Source: Pelagibacterium lentulum
Lineage (GTDB): Bacteria > Pseudomonadota > Alphaproteobacteria > Rhizobiales > Devosiaceae
Assembly: GCF_003992625.1 (NCBI RefSeq)
Contig: NZ_RZMW01000003.1
Location: 1 to 64,000, forward strand
Length of the DNA: 64,000 bases
Direction of reading: 5' to 3'
How positions within the stretch are numbered: position 1 is the first letter of the stretch; each line of letters begins with the position of its first letter. The position numbers and the translations under genes were made by a program. The notes beneath the pieces are model-generated. The model made no database searches and was not told where the DNA came from. It worked only from the letters and a program-made list of their open reading frames with translations. Shown here piece after piece: positions 36,566 through 44,268 of the stretch.

Positions 36566-37519
36566 ATGCGAACCCGATTCCTTTTTTCCCGGTTGGCCGA
36601 TCTCGCCTTCGTCCTGTTTGGCGTCTCGATCATCGTATTTCTGATGATTCGGCTGGTTCCGGGCGACGCGGTCGCCATCATGCTGGGCGCAAATACCGAC
36701 ATCACGCCCGAACGGGTGGCCGAATTGCGCGGCAGGCTGGGGCTCGACCTGCCCTTTTACGTGCAGTATTTCAACTGGATCGGCGGTGTATTGCAGGGCG
36801 ATTTCGGCACGTCGATCTGGACCGGGCGACCTGTCGCCCAGGAAATCGGCGCCCATATCTGGCCGACATTGCAATTGACGTTGCTTTCGGTCGCCGTGGG
36901 GGCCGGGCTTTCCATTCCCATCGGCTGTTTCATGGCGCAGGCGCGTGGACGGGGCATCGAGGTTGCAGTGCGCGTGGGCGCCATTGCCGGGCTGACCATT
37001 CCATCTTTCTGGCTGGGGATCGTTTCGATCTTCCTTCTGGCCAAATTGCTGCCCGGCGTGTCCGCGCTTGGTTATGTGCCCTTTACCCAGGACCCGCTCG
37101 GCAATCTGCAGCGCATGATTTTGCCGGTCATTGCCCTGAGCCTGCCCATGCTGGCCAATCTTTCCCGCCTTGTGCGCTCGGCTATGCTCGATGCGCTGAG
37201 TCAGGATTATATAAGGACGGCAAAGGCAAAGGGCGCGAGCCAACGCCTCATCGTTTACAAGCACGCCCTGCGCAACGCGCTCATTCCTTTCATCACCTCG
37301 GTGGGTGTGATGACCGGTTATCTTTTGGGTGGTGCGATCGTTGTCGAACAGGTCTTTGCCATTCCGGGGCTGGGGCGGCTGGTGCTGGGCGCCATTGCCG
37401 AGCGCAATTATCCTCTGGTGCAGGCGACCATTCTTGTGATGACCTCGGCCTTTGTGATCGTCAATTTCCTTGTCGACCTGCTTTATGCGGTCATCGATCC
37501 GCGGGTGGCGCAGAAATGA
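36566..37519 (+). CDS. Peptide ABC transporter permease, DppB type
   Basis: 317 residues with about six membrane helices. N-terminal RLADLAFVLFGVSIIVFLMIRLVPGD is the DppB hallmark; the EAA loop is QDYIRTAKAKGASQRLIVYKHALRNALIPFI; the C-terminus is FVIVNFLVDLLYAVIDPRV. Its stop overlaps DppC's start (ATGA). It forms the channel with DppC. Confidence 0.95.
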   Translation: MRTRFLFSRLADLAFVLFGVSIIVFLMIRLVPGDAVAIMLGANTDITPERVAELRGRLGLDLPFYVQYFNWIGGVLQGDFGTSIWTGRPVAQEIGAHIWPTLQLTLLSVAVGAGLSIPIGCFMAQARGRGIEVAVRVGAIAGLTIPSFWLGIVSIFLLAKLLPGVSALGYVPFTQDPLGNLQRMILPVIALSLPMLANLSRLVRSAMLDALSQDYIRTAKAKGASQRLIVYKHALRNALIPFITSVGVMTGYLLGGAIVVEQVFAIPGLGRLVLGAIAERNYPLVQATILVMTSAFVIVNFLVDLLYAVIDPRVAQK

Positions 37520-38346
37520 GGCGGTTCGTTGCAAAAAACAGACTGTTGAGTTTCGCGCTGGGCTTTGTGGCGCTGCAGGTGCTGCTTGCGGTAGCCGCGC
37601 CACTGGTTTCACCCCATAGCCCATTTGCCCAGGTGATGGCCCAGCGGATGCAGGGACCGAACCTGCTTAACTGGCTGGGCACCGATCAACTTGGGCGGGA
37701 CGTATTCGCGCGCATCCTTTACGGCTACCGCACCTCGCTTCTGACCTGCGTGACCGCGGTTGGGCTGGCGCTTGTTGTGGGCGGCACGCTGGGCATGCTC
37801 GCCGCCTATTATCGGGGCTGGTTCGACCGGATATTGATGCGGTTCATGGACGTTCTGTTTGCCTTCCCCATCCTGCTGCTTGCCATCGGGGTTATCGCGG
37901 TTCTGGGGCCGAACATGTGGAGCGCAGCCATCGCGATTGCCATTGTCTATACACCGATTTTCGCGCGGCTTTTGCGCGGGCCGGCACTGGTGATCTGCGA
38001 GAGCGAATATGTCATGGGAGCAAAGGCCATCGGCGCATCGGACGCAAGAATCATTTTCGCCCATCTCCTGCCCAATTTGGCCTCGGTGGTTCTGGTGCAA
38101 ACGTCGCTTCTGCTTTCGGCTGCCATTCTGGTGGAAGCCTCGCTGTCATTTCTGGGACTTGGGGCACAGCCGCCGGTGCCCTCGCTTGGTCTGATGCTTT
38201 CCGAAGGGCGCAATTTTCTCATGCTTTCCCCCTGGCCCGCGATCTTTGCCGGATTTGCGATCCTGTTTTTGTCCTTCGGGTTCAACCTTCTGGGCGACGC
38301 CTTGCGCGATACGCTTGATCCCCGGCTCAGAGGCCAAGACCAATGA
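37516..38346 (+). CDS. Peptide ABC transporter permease, DppC type
   Basis: 276 residues with about six membrane helices. WLGTDQLGRDVFARILYGYRTSL is the DppC signature; the EAA loop is SEYVMGAKAIGASDARIIFAHLLPN; it ends FNLLGDALRDTLDPRLRG. The start overlaps DppB and the stop overlaps the GntR start (ATGA), tying the regulator to the transporter. Confidence 0.95.
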   Translation: MRRFVAKNRLLSFALGFVALQVLLAVAAPLVSPHSPFAQVMAQRMQGPNLLNWLGTDQLGRDVFARILYGYRTSLLTCVTAVGLALVVGGTLGMLAAYYRGWFDRILMRFMDVLFAFPILLLAIGVIAVLGPNMWSAAIAIAIVYTPIFARLLRGPALVICESEYVMGAKAIGASDARIIFAHLLPNLASVVLVQTSLLLSAAILVEASLSFLGLGAQPPVPSLGLMLSEGRNFLMLSPWPAIFAGFAILFLSFGFNLLGDALRDTLDPRLRGQDQ

Positions 38347-39140
38347 GCGCACAATTGGACGGCGCCAAGCCGATGGCCGAGGTTTCAAACTCAAGCCAGT
38401 TGCTGAACGAGATCGCGACGCGGCTGCCGGCTTATGAATCGGTTGGCCCGCTCTATCAAAGGCTGTCGCGCACGATCCGCAGCCTGATCGAAGCCGGGGT
38501 GCTGCGTGGGGCCGAGGCGTTGCCATCGGAACGCGACCTTGTGCGCGTAACGGGCCTTTCGCGCATTACCGTGCGCAATGCGATCAAAGATCTGGCGCGC
38601 GAAGGGTTGATTTCAACCCGGCATGGGGCGGGCACCTATGTGTCCCATCATATCGATCAGCCACTTTCGGTTCTGGCGGGTTTTACCGCCGATATGGCGC
38701 GGCGGGGTGCGGTGTCCCGCTCGGTGGTGCTGCACAAGGGCGAAGGTCTGCCCAATCCCGACGAGTTGTTGAAGCTGGGCCTTTCGCCCAATGACAAGGT
38801 TTTAAGGCTTTCGCGCGTGCGCATCTCCAATGACGAGCCGCTGGCGGTCGAACACGCAGTGGTGCCACTTTTTGCGGTTGGGCCGGACGATATTTCCGAT
38901 TCGCTATATGAAGCCATGCGGGCCCGCGGGCATATGCCGGTGCGGGCGCTGCAAAGGTTGCGTTCAGCGATTGCCAATGACGAGGAAGCGCGCTTGCTCA
39001 ATGTGATGGCCGGCAGTCCGATCCTGCATATCGAGCGCCGGTCCTTCCTTGCCAATGGCCGGCCGATCGAAGTTACGACCTCTGCCTATCGTGGAGACCG
39101 GTACGATTTTATCGCGGAACTCAAGATCGAAGCCGATTAG
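38343..39140 (+). CDS. GntR-family regulator, HutC subfamily
   Basis: 265 residues. A winged helix (about 30-100, LPSERDLVRVTGLSRITVRNAIKDLAREGLISTRHGAGTYV) is followed by a UTRA ligand-binding domain (about 115-260) ending HIERRSFLANGRPIEVTTSAYRGDRYDF. HutC-type regulators often sense the imported substrate or its phosphate; several control amino-sugar genes (NagR/DasR respond to GlcN-6-P or GlcNAc-6-P). It is translationally coupled to dppC and likely controls this locus. Its end overlaps the convergent ATPase gene by 4 bases. Confidence 0.93.
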   Translation: MSAQLDGAKPMAEVSNSSQLLNEIATRLPAYESVGPLYQRLSRTIRSLIEAGVLRGAEALPSERDLVRVTGLSRITVRNAIKDLAREGLISTRHGAGTYVSHHIDQPLSVLAGFTADMARRGAVSRSVVLHKGEGLPNPDELLKLGLSPNDKVLRLSRVRISNDEPLAVEHAVVPLFAVGPDDISDSLYEAMRARGHMPVRALQRLRSAIANDEEARLLNVMAGSPILHIERRSFLANGRPIEVTTSAYRGDRYDFIAELKIEAD

Positions 39141-39943
39141 CGCCCATAGAAATCCGATTGCGGATCGGACAGGACAAGCTCGCGCATTTTTTTCGACAGA
39201 TGCTGGCGCAGGGCGATAAAGCGGGTGTCGGCGCGGATGGCGTCGGGGTCGCGCGGGCGTTCGAGATCGACCGTCAGCGTTTCCACAATCCGTCCCGGAC
39301 GGGTACCCATAAGCAGAATGGTGTCGGACAAAAGCAGCGCCTCATCCACGCTATGGGTGACAAAAAGAACGCTGGCCTTTTGCTCGGACCAGAGCGAGAG
39401 CAGCTCGGCCTGCATCAATTCGCGGGTCTGTGCATCGAGGCTGGCGAAAGGCTCATCCATCAAAAGCAGCGAGGGGTTCGGTGCAAAGGCGCGGGCCAGC
39501 GCGACGCGCTGTTTCATGCCGCCCGAAAGCGTGTCTGGCCAGGACTGGGCAAAACGGGACAGGCCGACCTTTTCAAGCCAGTGGAGCGCGCGCTCGGTGC
39601 GCTCGGCTTTGGACAGCGGCAGGCTGCGCAGGGAAAATTCGACATTTGCAGCAACACTTGCCCATGGGATCAGCCGGAAGGACTGAAAGACAAAGCCGAT
39701 TTCGGGGCCCGGTCTCGGCGGGGCACCAAACGCGGCTATCGTGCCGCTATCGGGGGCAATCAACCCATCGGCAAGGCGTAACAACGTAGTCTTTCCGCAG
39801 CCGGACGGCCCCAAGAGGCTGATGAACATGCCCTGGGGCAAGGCAAAGTCGATATTGCTCACAGCCGGGCGAGCGTCGGCCGGGTCAAAGGTCTTTGAAA
39901 CCCCGGCAAATTCCAAAGCCGGTTGGGAAGGTTTTTCGGTCAT
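39137..39943 (-). CDS. ABC transporter ATP-binding protein, SsuB/TauB/ThiZ type
   Basis: 268 residues. Walker A GPSGCGKTTLLRLADGL, Q-loop FQSFRLIPWASV, signature LSGGMKQRVALARAF, Walker B LLLMDEPFASLD and H-loop FVTHSVDEALLLSD. This subfamily energises uptake of sulfonates, nitrate/cyanate or pyrimidine precursors. The start overlaps the binding-protein stop (ATGA). Last gene of a three-gene operon. Confidence 0.92.
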   Translation of the reverse strand: MTEKPSQPALEFAGVSKTFDPADARPAVSNIDFALPQGMFISLLGPSGCGKTTLLRLADGLIAPDSGTIAAFGAPPRPGPEIGFVFQSFRLIPWASVAANVEFSLRSLPLSKAERTERALHWLEKVGLSRFAQSWPDTLSGGMKQRVALARAFAPNPSLLLMDEPFASLDAQTRELMQAELLSLWSEQKASVLFVTHSVDEALLLSDTILLMGTRPGRIVETLTVDLERPRDPDAIRADTRFIALRQHLSKKMRELVLSDPQSDFYGR

Positions 39944-40953
39944 CGGGCGGGCGGGTCGAGATCGGGCGCCTGGCCGAGTGTTTCAAGTATGGTATCGAGG
40001 GGCGCAAACGCGGTCCATTGCGTGATCGGTGCCGGGTCGAGCCCATCGAAATCGGGCGTTTCAAACAGCCAGTCTTGCGAGAACTGGAGTTCGTCGGCAT
40101 TGAGGCCGCCATTGACGCTCCAGCTTTGGGCAAACGATTGTGAAAGCTCACGCCGTTCTGCATCGGAAAGCTGGGGCGCATAGGGCGCGATAGCCTCGGC
40201 CCAGAAATCGGGATCGGCGGCAAAATCGCGCGAGAGCGCAATAAGCGCGCGCAGCACCGCCTCGATATCTTCGCGCCTTGTTTCCAGAACCTCGCGCGAG
40301 ACGACATTGACCTTTTGGACGACCGGAGCGGCCTCGTAATAGGTGTCTGGGTCGACAAGGATTTCCAGGCCGCTTTTATCGGGCATGGCCAGCCAGACCC
40401 CAATCGACATTGTGGTCATATCGATCTGGCCTGCGGCGAGCGCCTGCGCGCGGACGGAGGGCTGGCCCAACGCAACAAATTCGATAGCATCGGTTTGCGC
40501 GCCCAAGGCTTCGAGCACATTAAGGCTGAGGCCGTGATCGAGGCTGCCGACCCGGCCAATGGCAAAGCTGTGGTTTTGCTCAAAGGGGATCGCGATTGTC
40601 TCGCGGGCTGCGATCAGGAAAGGCAGGGATTTGTTGGGTGAGGCGACGGCAACCAGATCGGTTTGCCCGCGCGCATGAAGCTGTAAAAGCGCATCGAGCC
40701 CGATATTGGCCATGTCGCCTTCGCCTGCACTCAAGGCCGCAAGCGCGGATGGGGTCTGCTGGACGCGGATCAGTTCGACCTCGACGCCCTCATTTTCAAA
40801 ATAGCCAAGCTCATGGGCAAGGTCCATGACCGAATTGGGCACGAGCGGGGGTTCGAGATGGGTGAGGATCAGCCGGAAGGGTTCGGCCAGGGCCGGGTAT
40901 GGCAAGAGGGCCGAGGCGAGAACAATGGGCAAAGCAAGAAGGGGGCGCAGCAC
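39940..40953 (-). CDS. ABC transporter substrate-binding protein, SsuA/NMT1-like
   Basis: 337 residues with a signal peptide (about 1-23, ending PALAE). NMT1/SsuA-like landmarks are ELGYFENEGVEVELIRVQ, DMANIGLDALLQLHARG and VGSLDHGLSLNVLEALG. Family ligands include alkylsulfonates, taurine, nitrate and the HMP precursor. No sulfonate monooxygenase, nitrate reductase or TPP-type leader is nearby, so the ligand stays open. It lies 31 bases after the permease gene. Confidence 0.9.
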   Translation of the reverse strand: MLRPLLALPIVLASALLPYPALAEPFRLILTHLEPPLVPNSVMDLAHELGYFENEGVEVELIRVQQTPSALAALSAGEGDMANIGLDALLQLHARGQTDLVAVASPNKSLPFLIAARETIAIPFEQNHSFAIGRVGSLDHGLSLNVLEALGAQTDAIEFVALGQPSVRAQALAAGQIDMTTMSIGVWLAMPDKSGLEILVDPDTYYEAAPVVQKVNVVSREVLETRREDIEAVLRALIALSRDFAADPDFWAEAIAPYAPQLSDAERRELSQSFAQSWSVNGGLNADELQFSQDWLFETPDFDGLDPAPITQWTAFAPLDTILETLGQAPDLDPPAR

Positions 40954-40984
40954 AGCGGACAGACTCCGGGATAGGGGAACAGGT

Positions 40985-41722
40985 TCAGCTCATTTTCCAG
41001 CGGCCAAGCCGGGATTCGATAAAGCGCAGGATTTCGGTCATCACAACCCCGATGATGGCAAGGCAGATGACAATGACGAAATATTCTGCCATGCGGAAGG
41101 TGTTGCCATAAAGGGCGAGCAGCCCGCCAAGGCCGGTAACGGCGGTGTAAAGTTCGGCAACCACCGTGTTGATCAATCCGATGGTGGCGCCGATGCGCAG
41201 CCCCACCGCCACAAAAGGCAGCGCGCCGGGCAAAACGATATGGCTAAAAATACGCGTTTGCGGTGCGCCGGTCGAGCGCGCCATCTCGACAAGCTCCTTA
41301 TCGGCTGCCAAAACCCCGGCATAGGTATTGATGAGGATGGGCATCACCGCGCCCAGAAAAACGATAAAGGCCTTGGCCTCGATCCCCAGCCCCAAAAGAA
41401 CGATCACGAGCGGGATGAAGGCGACGCGCGGGGTGGCGGCGAGCGCAAAGACATAGACGTCGAGGGTTTTACCAAAAGGCCTTATCGCGCCCATCATGGC
41501 GCCAAGCGGGATGGCGACAAAGGTGGCCAGAAAAAAGCCGGACAAAAAAACGGCAAGGCTTTGGCCTGTGGCCTCAAGCAATCGGCCTTCGGAGAACAGG
41601 CGGGCGCCCGCTTGAAGCGTTGCAAGCGGGGTGGGGATAATGTTGCGGCCGATAAACTGGGACGCAATGAACCAGCCAAGGATCAAAAGAAAAAGGAAGG
41701 CCAGGCGGTAAAGCGCGGTCAT
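40985..41722 (-). CDS. ABC transporter permease, SsuC/TauC type
   Basis: 245 residues, about six membrane helices, with the EAA loop AADKELVEMARSTGAPQTRIFSHIVLPGALPFV. The start ATG (MTALYRLAF) has GAGGCGG just upstream; in-frame Mets 24 and 37 codons further out fall in the repeat region. First gene of the minus-strand operon. Repeat copy D lies in its upstream gap. Confidence 0.93.
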   Translation of the reverse strand: MTALYRLAFLFLLILGWFIASQFIGRNIIPTPLATLQAGARLFSEGRLLEATGQSLAVFLSGFFLATFVAIPLGAMMGAIRPFGKTLDVYVFALAATPRVAFIPLVIVLLGLGIEAKAFIVFLGAVMPILINTYAGVLAADKELVEMARSTGAPQTRIFSHIVLPGALPFVAVGLRIGATIGLINTVVAELYTAVTGLGGLLALYGNTFRMAEYFVIVICLAIIGVVMTEILRFIESRLGRWKMS

Positions 41723-41789
41723 GTCCGCCTCATCGGTAGCCAAAAGGCAGGGGCGACCGGACGGGATCGCTGCCGTCCGGTCCGTACAG

Positions 41790-41852
41790 GTCATTGTTTT
41801 GTCGCGTGTCCGAACCAAATAAGCGGTATCCACTTATTCTGGACACGCTCCA
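41790..41852. repeat. Dispersed stem-loop repeat, copy D (shortened)
   Basis: The spacer ttgttttgtcgcg and core tccgaaccaaataagcggta, ending in ggacacgctcca, match the other copies, but the first stem-loop (agagc...gattnaatc...gctct) is missing. It sits 3 bases past the stop of the sorbosone dehydrogenase gene and 67 bases before the permease start. Confidence 0.8.
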
Positions 41853-41855
41853 GTA

Positions 41856-43154
41856 TCAGGCACCGGTGACGCGCCAGATCACATCGCCAACATCGTCGGC
41901 CATTAAAATGGCATTGTCGGCGGCCACGGTCACACCGACCGGACGGCCATAGGAATGTTTTTCATCTTCGGACAAAAAGCCGGTCAGGACATCGCGCAGC
42001 GGCCCGCTGGGCTTGCCATTGGCAAAGGGCACAAAGGCCAGTTTATAGCCCGAAAGGACCGAACGGTTCCACGAGCCATGCTGGCCGATTGCCATGCCCT
42101 CGCCATAGCCGGGCAAGACACCGTCGGGAATCCAGCTCAGACCCAGCGAAGCGGTATGCCCGCCCAGAGCAAAGTCCGGGGTTTCGGCCTTGGCCACCAT
42201 GGCAGGGTCCTGGGGCACGCGATCATCGACCGTTTTGCCCCAATAGCAGAAGGGCCAGCCATAAAAGCCGCCATCCTTGACCGATGTGAGGTAATCGGGC
42301 GGGGTTTCATCGCCAATGCCATCGCGCTCGTTGACAACAGTCCAGAGCGCGTTGGTTTGCGGCTCGAACGCCATGCCGACCGGATTGCGCAGGCCCGAGC
42401 CATAAACGCGGGACTGACCGGTCGCCAGATCGAGCTCATGGATGCAGGCGCGATCGATTTCCGCTTCCAATCCGCCCTCTCCAATATTGCCGACCGAACC
42501 GACCGCGACGTAAAGCTTGGTCTGGTCCTTGCTCACGATCAGGTTGCGGGTCCAGTGGCCGCCCGGCTTTGTGTCCATGACCTTGCGGCCCGGCGCGGTG
42601 ATTTTTGTCTGACCTTCTTCATAGGGAAACGCGACGACGCCATCGGTATTGCCGACGTAAAACGTGTCGCCGACAAGCGCCATGCCATAGGGCTGGTTAA
42701 GGTTTTCAAGGAACGGCTCACGGATTTCCGCCACCCCGTCGCCATCGGCATCGCGTAAAAGCGTGATCCGGTTGGCGCTGACCCCAACCGCCTTGGCGCG
42801 TTTCATGGTAACGAACATGGCGTAATCGAACGGCGTATGGATCTGGCCGGCCACGCCGCAGGATTCGGCAACCAGAACGTCGCCATTGGGCAGAACATAG
42901 ACCTGGCGCGGGTGGTCGAGCCCCTTGGCAAAGGCATTGACCTTGAGGCCCGGTGCTGCGGTGGGCGTATGATCGCCTTCCCATCCCTTAGCTGTCGGCA
43001 TCTTGAGGGTGGGGATGGTTTGCGGTTTGGCTTCGGGAATGGCCGGTGCAGTGCCTATGGCCTGAACCGGGGTCTTGCCGTCCCAACTTCGCATCAGAAT
43101 GGGAAGGGCGCCGATCCATGCGACGACCTTGGCGGAAAATGATGCAAAACTCAT
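41856..43154 (-). CDS. PQQ-type sugar (sorbosone-like) dehydrogenase
   Basis: 432 residues with an N-terminal hydrophobic segment (about 5-23) that may be a signal or anchor. The beta-propeller of the GDH/sorbosone-dehydrogenase family is seen in FAKGLDHPRQVYVLPNGDVLVAES, LNQPYGMALVGDTFYVGNTDGVV, LRNPVGMAFEPQTNALWTVVNERDGIG and HGSWNRSVLSGYKLAFVPF. Members oxidise sugars or sugar aldehydes in the periplasm, usually with PQQ. A link to the hydroxyproline genes upstream, 69 bases away, is not evident. Confidence 0.88.
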   Translation of the reverse strand: MSFASFSAKVVAWIGALPILMRSWDGKTPVQAIGTAPAIPEAKPQTIPTLKMPTAKGWEGDHTPTAAPGLKVNAFAKGLDHPRQVYVLPNGDVLVAESCGVAGQIHTPFDYAMFVTMKRAKAVGVSANRITLLRDADGDGVAEIREPFLENLNQPYGMALVGDTFYVGNTDGVVAFPYEEGQTKITAPGRKVMDTKPGGHWTRNLIVSKDQTKLYVAVGSVGNIGEGGLEAEIDRACIHELDLATGQSRVYGSGLRNPVGMAFEPQTNALWTVVNERDGIGDETPPDYLTSVKDGGFYGWPFCYWGKTVDDRVPQDPAMVAKAETPDFALGGHTASLGLSWIPDGVLPGYGEGMAIGQHGSWNRSVLSGYKLAFVPFANGKPSGPLRDVLTGFLSEDEKHSYGRPVGVTVAADNAILMADDVGDVIWRVTGA

Positions 43155-43223
43155 AGGGCTGCCCTCTCGAAATACCAGTTGGCCGCAAGCTATCCCAAAG
43201 CGCGCGTTGATAAAACCATCAAG

Positions 43224-44264
43224 TTACTTGTTCAGTCCGCTTTGTGGCCAGGTATCGCCGACGCGATAGCCGCCGGGCCAGGGGTCGGTGGGGTCAAGCA
43301 TGAGCTGTTTGGTTTCGGTAATCCAGCCACGTCCGGCAATCGAGGGAATGATGGCGGGGGTGCCCGCAAGATCGGTTGTTTTCTCGATCCGGCAATCAAA
43401 TGTGCTGCCGATGATCGAGACGCCCCGAAAGGCTTCGCCGATACCCAATTGCCCACGGGCGTGAAGCACCGCCATGCGGGCCGAGCAGCCCGTACCGGTC
43501 GGTGAGCGGTCGAGTTTTCCCGGTTCGATGGCAACGGTGTTGCGCCCGGTCTTGATGCCATCGACGATCTCGACGGGCGCGGTGAACTGGCAAAAGGAAA
43601 TGTGGTTCCAGTCCGGGTTGGTTGGGTGGGTAAAGCCTAATTGCTCGGTGGCGGCGCGTGTGAGTTTCATACCGGTTTCCGAGAGGTCACGGGCTTCATC
43701 GGGTGAGAGCGAGAACCCCAGACTTCTGGCATCGACGAGCACGAAGCTGTCGCCGCCATAGGCGGTGTCGACTGTAAACGTGCCCAATCCTTCAACCTCG
43801 ATTTTCGCATCCAGTTTTGCGGCAAAGCTGGGGTGGTTTGTGACCCGGATCGAGATTGCCTTGCCGTCCTTGCAGGTGGCGACGACATCGACAAGCCCGC
43901 CGGGTGCTTCCAGGGTAAAGCGGGTTTCCGGCTCCTGCATTTCGATGATGCCGGTATCGAGCAGGACGGTCGCAACGCAGATGGAATTGGACCCGGACAT
44001 GGGCGGGGTGTGGACCGGCTCCATGATGATCCAGCCCATTTTGGCGCGCGGGTCTTTTGGCGGCACGAGGAGGTTGACGTGCCGGAAAACCCCGCCGCGC
44101 GGTTCGTTAAGCACGAAATTGCGCAAACCGTTATCGGTTGCGATCCACTTGGCTTGCTCCCAGATGGTATCGCCCGGTGGCGGGGCGACACCGCCGACAA
44201 TCACATCGCCGACCTCCCCCTCGGCATGACAGCCAACGATATGGATCACTTTTGATGTGCGCAT
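43224..44264 (-). CDS. Trans-3-hydroxy-L-proline dehydratase (proline racemase superfamily)
   Basis: 346 residues. The superfamily's two catalytic positions are Ser90 ([10 protein letters not shown]) and Thr256 ([14 protein letters not shown]), instead of the Cys/Cys of racemases and epimerases. A Thr at the second site marks trans-3-hydroxy-L-proline dehydratases, which yield delta1-pyrroline-2-carboxylate; the N-terminus [24 protein letters not shown] and C-terminus [13 protein letters not shown] also fit my recollection of that family. The product would go to the reductase at 52216. It lies 4 bases after the aconitase X gene, last in the operon. Confidence 0.9.
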   Translation of the reverse strand: MRTSKVIHIVGCHAEGEVGDVIVGGVAPPPGDTIWEQAKWIATDNGLRNFVLNEPRGGVFRHVNLLVPPKDPRAKMGWIIMEPVHTPPMSGSNSICVATVLLDTGIIEMQEPETRFTLEAPGGLVDVVATCKDGKAISIRVTNHPSFAAKLDAKIEVEGLGTFTVDTAYGGDSFVLVDARSLGFSLSPDEARDLSETGMKLTRAATEQLGFTHPTNPDWNHISFCQFTAPVEIVDGIKTGRNTVAIEPGKLDRSPTGTGCSARMAVLHARGQLGIGEAFRGVSIIGSTFDCRIEKTTDLAGTPAIIPSIAGRGWITETKQLMLDPTDPWPGGYRVGDTWPQSGLNK

Positions 44265-44268
44265 GAGA

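Noticed and set aside
36442-37515. Upstream in-frame extension of the DppC gene
   Set aside because: It overlaps all of dppB in another frame; the ATG at 37516 in an ATGA overlap is the normal start.
36512-37624. 370-codon open frame on the minus strand
   Set aside because: Antisense to the DppB permease gene.
41723-41852. Riboswitch or thiamin leader upstream of the NMT1-like operon
   Set aside because: The gap is mainly the dispersed repeat; I could not find conserved TPP-box sequences.
40826-41869. 347-codon open frame on the plus strand rich in Gly, Lys and Asp
   Set aside because: Antisense to the SsuA/SsuC-type genes and the repeat; composition is that of a reversed membrane protein gene.
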